A stretch of DNA of 31,467 bases from Barthelona sp. PAP020 (Eukaryota; Metamonada: BaSk clade). The notes under the pieces were generated by a model. The model did no database searches, was not told where the DNA came from, and saw only the letters and a program-made list of their open reading frames with translations. Shown piece by piece: positions 25,979 through 31,467 of this stretch. Location of the stretch: NCBI GenBank assembly GCA_040182905.1, contig JARQWU010000108.1, positions 1 to 31,467 of the forward strand. Direction: 5' to 3'. The stretch's first letter is position 1, and each line of letters opens with the position of its first letter. A program made the position numbers and the translations under genes.

Positions 25979-27877
25979 ATGCCAAATGTTGAATTTGTTG
26001 AATCATCTCCAAGCACACCAAATTTAAATTCATATGATACACCAAATACACCAAATATTAATAAAGGAAATAATACCCCCAATACACCGATAGATTTACA
26101 TAAAAGTCCAATATCTCATCATCATGAGAATCAACTAAAAAGAAAACCGACAATAAAACAGACTACTTTAAGTCAAACTACTTTAGATTTTCATTTGACT
26201 GGAATATCAAAGAAAAATATTAAAAAAAATTTGAACGCTAATAATTCCAAAATCATTGGTATACAAGTTGATTCATTAACAAAAGATTATGATGATATTA
26301 AAGAAGAACTAAAGACGAGCATAAATGCTTTACATTATCAAAAAGAAAATGAAAAAAAATTGGAAAATTCTCTGATACATTTGAGCATTGATAATTTTTC
26401 TAAAATTCGCATAAAGAAATATCGAGAAATTCAAAACGAATTAGCTTATCAAGAGCTGGTTGGTGTTGAACCTGAATTTTGGGTAAATGCCTCCAAGGAA
26501 ATGCGTGATTTAGAAATTGCCAACTTTAATTTACAGCAGACTGTTGGAAAGTTAAAAGAAGTGCGGAAAAATTACCGAAAGGAATTGAGAAAATCTACGG
26601 CAACTACCACACCTTCAACCTCCAATTTAATCAATGAAACGATTATTGATGATGAAACAGAGATGTTATTCAATCATCAAATAAAATTAACATGTCAGAG
26701 CATTACCAAACGTTTGGACCAATTGAAAAAGCAGATCAAACAAAATGAGAATAACCGGGCTCAAATTGCTTATAAGATCACGAAGATGAAGATTTTATTC
26801 TTGAAATATGAGGAAGAAAAGAAGCATCCAGCGTTTAGCACATCGTTTACTGGATTAAACAAGGAAGATCTTATTGTTATTCAAAAGGAGTTAATTACAC
26901 CAATTCAATTACCAAATAAAGCCATTGAATTAACAATGCATGATATTTCAAACCATTTTGTTCAGCAATTCTGTTCACCTCATTATAGATCTCTCTTGTA
27001 TGATGCTTATGGAGGTAATTTTTATGTTCTTCATTCATTAATTGGTCAAGGTGGAATGTCTTCAGTACTAAAAGCGTTAGATATCAAAACACATCAATAT
27101 GTTGCATTGAAGATGATTTCCTTGAACGAAAATGAAGGCTCAAGACATCTAATTAACCGTGAGTATATGGCAAATTTAGTGAAACATACCATGAGAGAAA
27201 GAGCCATTTTAGCATCGATACGGCATCCAAATATCGTTGAATTTTACGAATTGATTAAATTCGACAATAAAAATATCGCTTTCAAGTTAGAATTATGTGA
27301 AGGGGGAAGTTTGGCAACAGTTTTGGAAGAAGAAGGATGTTTATGTGAACAAGAGACCATCAGTATAGTATTTTCGATTGTTTCTGCTCTATATTATTTA
27401 CATCACCTTCAAACTCAAATCATACATTTTGATTTGAAACCTCATAATGTTTTATTTAAAGATAAAGATCGTTTAGTTTGTAAATTGACAGATTTTGGTT
27501 TATCTAAAGTCAATAAGAGTGATAATTCGAACATGGAATGGACAAGTTATGGTGCAGGAACTCCAAAATATCAACCGCCTGAAAGTCATTTATTGAATGC
27601 ACCCACTTTGAATTCAAAAGTTGACATTTGGGCTTTAGGATGCATTGCATATGAGTGTTTGTTTGGTAGAAGTGAATTTGAAGACTTAAGCGCACGATTG
27701 TTGAATGGTCAGGCAAACATGAACAGTACCAATGAAAGATTTGAATTGACTATTCCAGCTGAACCTCAAATATCTCCTGAAGCCAGAGCTTTCTTATCCA
27801 GATGTCTTGACATGAATTCAGTTACCAGGCCAGATATTGATAGCTTAATCAATCATCCATGGTTTTACAACAGATGA
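25979..27877 (+). CDS. Tousled-like serine/threonine kinase (TLK)
   Basis: The 632-residue protein has a Ser/Thr-Pro-rich N-terminus with repeated TPN units (about 10-38), a long coiled-coil region (about 110-290) and a C-terminal kinase domain (about 350-630). Kinase motifs are GQGGMSSV (356-363), VALK with K378, HFDLKPHN (483-490) and DFGLSK (D505). The activation loop WTSYGAGTPKYQPPE matches the TLK-specific LTSQGAGTYWYLPPE. The coiled coil plus this loop identify the Tousled-like family, nuclear kinases that act on the histone chaperone ASF1 in DNA replication and chromatin assembly. The catalytic loop has HFD instead of HYD or HRD, a mild change. The frame is open back to 25835 but has no ATG there; the first ATG is 25979, and AMPK beta transcripts probably end near 25830. 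Confidence 0.88.
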   Translation: MPNVEFVESSPSTPNLNSYDTPNTPNINKGNNTPNTPIDLHKSPISHHHENQLKRKPTIKQTTLSQTTLDFHLTGISKKNIKKNLNANNSKIIGIQVDSLTKDYDDIKEELKTSINALHYQKENEKKLENSLIHLSIDNFSKIRIKKYREIQNELAYQELVGVEPEFWVNASKEMRDLEIANFNLQQTVGKLKEVRKNYRKELRKSTATTTPSTSNLINETIIDDETEMLFNHQIKLTCQSITKRLDQLKKQIKQNENNRAQIAYKITKMKILFLKYEEEKKHPAFSTSFTGLNKEDLIVIQKELITPIQLPNKAIELTMHDISNHFVQQFCSPHYRSLLYDAYGGNFYVLHSLIGQGGMSSVLKALDIKTHQYVALKMISLNENEGSRHLINREYMANLVKHTMRERAILASIRHPNIVEFYELIKFDNKNIAFKLELCEGGSLATVLEEEGCLCEQETISIVFSIVSALYYLHHLQTQIIHFDLKPHNVLFKDKDRLVCKLTDFGLSKVNKSDNSNMEWTSYGAGTPKYQPPESHLLNAPTLNSKVDIWALGCIAYECLFGRSEFEDLSARLLNGQANMNSTNERFELTIPAEPQISPEARAFLSRCLDMNSVTRPDIDSLINHPWFYNR

Positions 27878-28271
27878 ATATTTTATTCAGAAATTTATAG
27901 AGTTTTTGCTTGTATCTATTTGAAAACCATACTCTTAGAAACAGCAATAGAAATATAAACTTGAGGAAAATATTTATATCAAATAAAAATTTGAAACTTT
28001 GCAAGTTTTCAGAGTTTTTGATAATTTTTGTTTTTTTCCTCAGCCCTTGTTGTTATAAAGTTGTATTATTTATAATTTTTGTTTTCTTTTTTGTTTGTGG
28101 CAAATAAAGAATTAAAAAGATTACCATGGAAAAAAATTGTGAAAGCATTTAAATATTTAAATAAAATTTGGGTGTGTTAAGCTTCAAAATCGTTCGTAGC
28201 AAAGGGTTCGTATTTCATACAAAACACAAAATAAATGTGTTTAAGGTTTCTTCTTGCAATTTCTGATATTA
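27878..28271. other. AT-rich intergenic region containing a possible stem structure
   Basis: The first part is the 3' flank of the kinase gene and is mostly T- and A-rich. A segment closes on itself: TGTGTT at 28173-28178 pairs with AACACA at 28223-28228. Inside it lie TAGCAAAGGGTTCG (28197-28210), which has some resemblance to RNA polymerase III A/B boxes, and a small GTAT/ATAC hairpin. It does not fold as a tRNA. No convincing protein frame is seen. Confidence 0.35.
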
Positions 28272-28436
28272 ATGGATATCAAAATTGAAAGTGAAATAGC
28301 AACAAAGAATCAAATGATTCAGGGTAATAAGGATCCAAGTGTGCATAGCAGGTTAGCAAGGAATTACAAGGTTTCATCAAGGAAACCCAGAGAAGAACAA
28401 TCAAAATTTATTGGCAAAAAGGGAAAAGATTATTGA
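28272..28436 (+). CDS. Possible small basic protein (54 residues)
   Basis: An ATG frame of 54 codons ends in TGA at 28434-28436, immediately before a T8 run. The peptide is hydrophilic and basic in its C-terminal half, for example HSRLARNYKVSSRKPREEQS. Its composition is unlike chance frames in this genome, which are Phe/Ile/Leu-rich. It also contains a perfect hairpin, GGTTTC (28370-28375) with GAAACC (28382-28387), so the stretch could instead be a non-coding RNA ending at the T8 run. I do not recognise the peptide. Confidence 0.35.
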   Translation: MDIKIESEIATKNQMIQGNKDPSVHSRLARNYKVSSRKPREEQSKFIGKKGKDY

Positions 28437-28710
28437 CTTTTTTTTAGATAATCGCCCCATCCACACCTAAAGTATTTCTTTTTTTTTTTAAGAGTGTTCT
28501 GAACCATCCACGCAAAAAGACTCAGTTACAAGTACCCCCAAACTCAAACCGAGAACAATAAAGATCTTTATAAACATTTATTATAAATTGTCGTGTGAAA
28601 TGTGTTTTTTATTTTTCTTCTTGTACGAACCTTTTCCAGAACTATCCCAAATTAGAGACTGGGAAATCTCAGTTGACTAATTAATAATAAACCTTAATCT
28701 TTATTCTTTT
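28437..28710. other. Intergenic stretch with a duplicated CCATCCAC motif
   Basis: The octamer CCATCCAC occurs at 28457-28464 and 28504-28511, on either side of a T10-rich run. A small hairpin, ACTG with CAGT, lies at about 28656-28672. GC content is patchy: the two octamer regions and the ACCCCC near 28535 stand out from the AT-rich DNA. No protein frame is supported. Confidence 0.35.
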
Positions 28711-29013
28711 CGGGGGGTCCAGCGTTCCTGAAAGGAACCTCTCTTTTTTGAGACCTACTCTTTCATAGGCTTTCGTAGGAGAGCTACGCCCTATGCGGGA
28801 TGTGAAATACTGCATTACTAATTGCTCAAAAGAGCTTAAAGCTCCGATATTTTTGAAAATTTATCCTAATTGTGCAAGTTTTCATGCATTCACCGTGGCA
28901 GGTCAAAAATTTGGGGGTAGGTTAAGGAAAAGTTCCGTACCTCTGGGGAAAAAGGAAGAATCGGAAAATTTCTCCAAAAATGATAGGCTTGTGAACAACC
29001 CTCATTTTTTTTT
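28711..29013 (+). ncRNA. GC-rich structured island, candidate non-coding RNA gene
   Basis: After an AT-only stretch the sequence changes sharply at 28711 to CGGGGGGTCC. Bases 28711-28800 contain 48 G or C of 90, far above the surrounding DNA. Several hairpins follow: GTTCC with GGAAC (28724-28738), the strong stem at 28764-28795, GCTC with GAGC near 28823-28835, and AGGT..GGAA with TTCC..ACCT (28919-28942). The island ends near a T9 run (29005-29013), which could stop RNA polymerase III. I compared it by eye with U1-U6, U3, SRP, RNase P and tRNA motifs and found no match. A 90-codon frame (28793-29065) crosses it and overlaps the WD40 start; it is an alternative reading. The strand is a guess from the T run. 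Confidence 0.35.
28764..28795 (+). other. Strong two-part hairpin
   Basis: CATAGG (28764-28769) pairs with CCTATG (28790-28795). Inside it, CGTAG (28774-28778) pairs with CTACG (28784-28788) around a GAGAG loop. A CTTT internal loop faces a single C. Eleven perfect pairs rich in G-C are unusual in this AT-rich DNA and suggest a folded RNA. Confidence 0.6.
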
Positions 29014-29021
29014 CAATTACA

Positions 29022-30209
29022 ATGTATGGATTTTCCAATTTAAATATCACAAATACTTCAGTTAGTCGAAGAATGAGTGATAGAGTGTGTTCTATGGCCT
29101 TTTCAAATGATAATGATGAACTATGTGTTGGATTACTTACCAATGAAATTTGTATTCTTAGCTTAAATGATATGAGTAGTTACAGACTAGACAGTTTGTC
29201 AGGACAAATTTGTGATGTTTGCTATTCGTTGGATGGTCAGTATTTAGCATGTTGTTCAAATGGTTGTTTTGTTTATATTTTTCACAAAATAAATGAAAGA
29301 TGGGCAATCTTATCAACACATAGAAATTCAAATGATGTATATGGTATTACATTTTCTTCTTCTCCTGACGATTATTGTATACAATTTGTTGGAGAAGCAA
29401 GAAAATTTTATAGATGGGACTTTTTAAACAGTTTGGCTCCTGAAGAATTGTCATTTAGCGAAAATGGAAATTGGAGGGTTAAAACCAAAGAAAATCGTTC
29501 AGCCATAGGCAGTAGTTCTGGTTATGTGCATATAATAAATCTTGACACATTTACAGTAGAAAGAAGGAATAAAATACACGAATCAAGGGTTCGAAGTGTG
29601 AATTGGGCTAAGTATAATGATTGGTTGTGTACATGTTCATATGATAAGAAAGTTTGCATTTGGGATTTGGAAAATGATGACCAAAGGTTTTTAAATTTTC
29701 CAAATTGTGTGATTCAGTGTCAGTTTTTCCACCGAGATCAACTTTTTTTGACTTTAACACAGAATCATTCAATCGATATATTTGAAACTAAAACATTAAA
29801 TTTAATTCAAACTATTGATTTGTCTATTGAAAACGACAGCTTTATTAGTTTTGCTCTTTCTAGAGATGAGAAATGGTTGAGTGTTGGACGTTGTTGTCCT
29901 GAGAAAAACATACAAATTTACTCATTACAGATTGATTTTGCAATAAATGATGATGATTTGGTTAAGGCTTCCAAGGTTAATGGTTCTATTCTTGCTAATT
30001 TAACTTCAGTTTTGAATCTTAATGAAATTCCAATAAATGATGTGCGTTCTTTGATTTCAATGGGGGCTTGTATGACTTTTGATGAATTTTTGATGGTAGT
30101 TGATAATTGTTTTGATTTGAGTCGTCTCAATGAAATAAATGGAGGAAATTTTTCTTCATGGATGGATTATTTGGCTGAGAACAACAATAATGATTCTGAT
30201 GATGATTAA
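29022..30209 (+). CDS. WD40-repeat protein of unknown function
   Basis: The 395-residue protein folds as a WD40 beta-propeller. Blade-like units include VCSMAFSNDNDELCVGLLTN, ICDVCYSLDGQYLACCSNGC, VRSVNWAKYNDWLCTCSYDK followed by VCIWDLEN, and ISFALSRDEKWLSVGRC. About 300-310 residues make the propeller. The last 80 residues are helical, ending in an acidic NNNNDSDDD tail, and may bind a partner. WD40 proteins are scaffolds; no family-specific motif shows which complex this one serves. The ATG at 29022 starts just before the first blade, so the propeller is complete. The gene lies directly after the GC-rich island. Confidence 0.85.
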   Translation: MYGFSNLNITNTSVSRRMSDRVCSMAFSNDNDELCVGLLTNEICILSLNDMSSYRLDSLSGQICDVCYSLDGQYLACCSNGCFVYIFHKINERWAILSTHRNSNDVYGITFSSSPDDYCIQFVGEARKFYRWDFLNSLAPEELSFSENGNWRVKTKENRSAIGSSSGYVHIINLDTFTVERRNKIHESRVRSVNWAKYNDWLCTCSYDKKVCIWDLENDDQRFLNFPNCVIQCQFFHRDQLFLTLTQNHSIDIFETKTLNLIQTIDLSIENDSFISFALSRDEKWLSVGRCCPEKNIQIYSLQIDFAINDDDLVKASKVNGSILANLTSVLNLNEIPINDVRSLISMGACMTFDEFLMVVDNCFDLSRLNEINGGNFSSWMDYLAENNNNDSDDD

Positions 30210-30673
30210 GATTTGAGATTTTCCCACCCTAATTATATTTTTGGTTTTTTTTTTCTTCTACTGGGACATTTAACTGATTAAACATACTTTCTTTATTTAT
30301 TTAAATGTTTTTATGTTTTTTATACATTTTCAGATGCATTTAGGTGCTCAAAATGTAATATTTATTTTATTGTTTGAAATTGTTGTATTTATGATGTGAA
30401 GAATACCAAAATATTTCATAAATCGTTCAAGAACAAAACAAACAATTACCATGTTGGTTTTATATAAAAGCTGCCATCTATTAGGTCCAATAGCGTTTTT
30501 CAAACATTTGTTATTTTGGTTATTTAAATCTAACAATTGATGTCTGCACTGAACCTTTTTAAAACACCCAATATTTTGTGGAAATTATGGGGAAATATCA
30601 AATAAATATCAATTTCTTTCTTGGTTAACAATTGTCTCATTTAAGAAGACATAAATAAAAAAGACCACACATT
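30210..30673. other. AT-rich intergenic region between convergent genes
   Basis: These 464 bases hold the 3' flanks of the WD40 gene and the SixA-like gene, which face each other. A T10 run lies at 30245-30254. AATAAA occurs on the plus strand at 30601 and 30654, and on the minus strand at several points between 30292 and 30371, so the two transcripts may overlap at their ends. No supported gene is seen. Confidence 0.55.
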
Positions 30674-31138
30674 TTATAAAAAATTTGGATTTAATAATCT
30701 TACAATTGCCCATTCATCATTTTCATTCTTTTCCAATGTAACAATAATACAATTTGTAAACTGAACAATAGGAAATGAAACATTATTGGTTAGCAAAGAA
30801 GAAATTAATTTTTGAAGGAATGGTAAATGGCCAATTATTAAGGTATTGCTTGGTAAAATTGACAATTTATCAGAAATAAAATCTTCTACAATATCATTTG
30901 GACAAATTCCATCAATTTCTTCAGTTTCAACATTCAAGGACAAACACTCTAACATGTGCATTGCTGTTTGTGCTGCTCTACGTTTTGTGCTGTACAATAC
31001 TTTTGAAAATTCATAATTTCTTTCACTACAAACTTGTGCAACTTTTAAAGCAGTTTGTTCGCCAAATTTTGACAAATTTTGTTCTTTATCTTCATCTTTT
31101 GATAAAGAATCAGCATGTTGCATTAAATGAATTAACAT
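30674..31138 (-). CDS. SixA-like phosphohistidine phosphatase (histidine phosphatase family)
   Basis: The 154-residue protein has the size and layout of SixA. The N-terminal strand LIHLMQHADS carries the phospho-acceptor H8. It is followed by SKFGEQTALKVA, the STKRRAAQTA motif with Arg 53/54, and IIGHLPFLQKLI with the second histidine H104. SixA removes phosphate from histidine in phosphorelay proteins. The usual RHG is QHA here, which I recall from some bacterial members, so it need not mean loss of activity. The family is mostly bacterial and archaeal, and a gene acquired by horizontal transfer is possible, but base composition matches the neighbours, so any transfer is old. No targeting signal is seen; the product is probably cytosolic. 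Confidence 0.82.
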   Translation of the reverse strand: MLIHLMQHADSLSKDEDKEQNLSKFGEQTALKVAQVCSERNYEFSKVLYSTKRRAAQTAMHMLECLSLNVETEEIDGICPNDIVEDFISDKLSILPSNTLIIGHLPFLQKLISSLLTNNVSFPIVQFTNCIIVTLEKNENDEWAIVRLLNPNFL

Positions 31139-31200
31139 TTTGTTGAAAACAATTTGTTATGAAATTTCCTGTAAAATTGCGAAAGACTGTAGAAAAGAAA

Positions 31201-31240
31201 AATAATAAAATAAATAAATAATAAATAAAATAAAATAAAA
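31201..31240. repeat. Low-complexity (TAAA)n-like tract
   Basis: Forty bases made only of A and T, as irregular AATA and TAAA units, lie in the promoter side of the SixA-like gene. It is a simple sequence of a kind common in AT-rich genomes. Confidence 0.7.
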
Positions 31241-31373
31241 TTGTCGTTCTCATTGTTTTTAAAAGGATAAAAGAATATAAACCATTCTAACAATTTGGTA
31301 AAGATAAAATTGAAGAATAAACAAAATTGGTCAAGTTGTGAAACAACTTTATTTATTTACAAAGAAAAAGTAA

Positions 31374-31466
31374 TCAGAGAAAACTCATTTCATTAAATCT
31401 CAGCCACAGAAAATGAGTGGCTGCAATTGAATCTTGCTCATCAAGTATGAAAATTTTGGTCCAGTT
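31374..31466 (-). CDS. Possible C-terminal end of a minus-strand gene (partial)
   Basis: On the minus strand a frame of 30 codons runs in from the window edge and ends in TGA at 31376-31374. It reads NWTKIFILDEQDSIAATHFL and then ten more residues. An AATAAA on the minus strand follows about 15-20 bases later, near 31350-31358, as expected for a gene end. The local GC rises relative to the flank. A second frame ends at 31400 and cannot be excluded. The family is not recognisable from this fragment. Confidence 0.3.
   Translation of the reverse strand, partial: NWTKIFILDEQDSIAATHFLWLRFNEMSFL
31401..31423. other. Seven-base-pair inverted repeat near the window edge
   Basis: CAGCCAC (31401-31407) pairs perfectly with GTGGCTG (31417-31423) around a nine-base loop. 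A second hairpin, AAGTTGT with ACAACTT, lies at 31333-31349. Both may be part of the 3' end of the edge gene. Confidence 0.5.
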
Positions 31467-31467
31467 G

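Noticed and set aside
28172-28230. tRNA gene suggested by GGGTTCG and a closing stem
   Set aside because: There is no seven-pair acceptor stem, anticodon arm or D arm in the right places.
28382-28400. U6 snRNA, because of CAGAGAAGA
   Set aside because: The required ACAGAGA context, the AGC triad region and the rest of U6 are absent. The resemblance is short and probably chance.
28793-29065. 90-codon frame across the GC-rich island
   Set aside because: It has an ATG but overlaps the well-supported WD40 start in another frame and matches no family I know. Kept only as an alternative to the RNA hypothesis.
30348-30536. 62-codon minus-strand frame
   Set aside because: It lacks an ATG at its start, is rich in Ile/Asn/Phe as expected for chance AT-rich frames, and lies in the 3' flanks of two convergent genes.

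Overview
This window looks like nuclear DNA of an AT-rich, gene-dense, intron-poor protist. All proteins recognised with confidence are eukaryotic families: CCT4, the AMPK beta subunit, a Tousled-like kinase, a PP2A-type phosphatase, a HECT ligase, USP proteases and ARMC4/ODAD2. TAA, TAG and TGA all end convincing reading frames, so the standard code applies. Most genes, including a 9.2 kb one, have no visible intron. One 41-nt GT-AG intron is supported, at the start of the ARMC4-like gene. ARMC4/ODAD2 docks outer dynein arms, so the organism (or a life stage) should build motile flagella. That argues against dictyostelids and fits a flagellate or amoeboflagellate such as a heterolobosean (Naegleria-like). 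This placement is an inference.

Layout, left to right. At 2-100 is the 3' end of CCT4 (+). An orphan leucine/isoleucine-rich protein follows at 329-1180 (+). A 1009-residue double-length threonine dehydratase-like protein lies at 1657-4686 (+). A divergent MPP-alpha-like M16 protein (4840-6036, +) and an MRH-domain sorting-receptor-like membrane protein (6132-6851, +) come next. A uridine-kinase-like P-loop protein is at 6904-7578 (-). Three consecutive minus-strand ubiquitin-system genes then fill 7.8-20.5 kb: a USP20/33-like protease, a USP10-like protease and a giant HECT ligase. Divergent from these is the ARMC4-like gene (20916-23371, +). A small minus-strand ORF, a PP4/PP6-like phosphatase (+), an AMPK beta subunit (+) and a Tousled-like kinase (+) follow. 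A 1.1 kb stretch without a clear gene holds a GC-rich, hairpin-bearing island that could be a non-coding RNA. The right end has a WD40 protein (29022-30209, +), a SixA-like phosphohistidine phosphatase (30674-31138, -) and a possible minus-strand gene tail at the edge.

The genes are mostly unrelated housekeeping and signalling functions packed 50-500 bp apart. The exception is the run of two deubiquitinases and one E3 ligase, which share a broad pathway but need not act together. The most unusual items are the threonine dehydratase whose N-terminal half is a decayed copy lacking the catalytic lysine, the very short intron, the GC-rich structured island, the AMPK beta subunit with a basic C-terminal tail, and the bacterial-looking SixA protein. 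I recognised no mobile element, CRISPR array, tRNA or rRNA.
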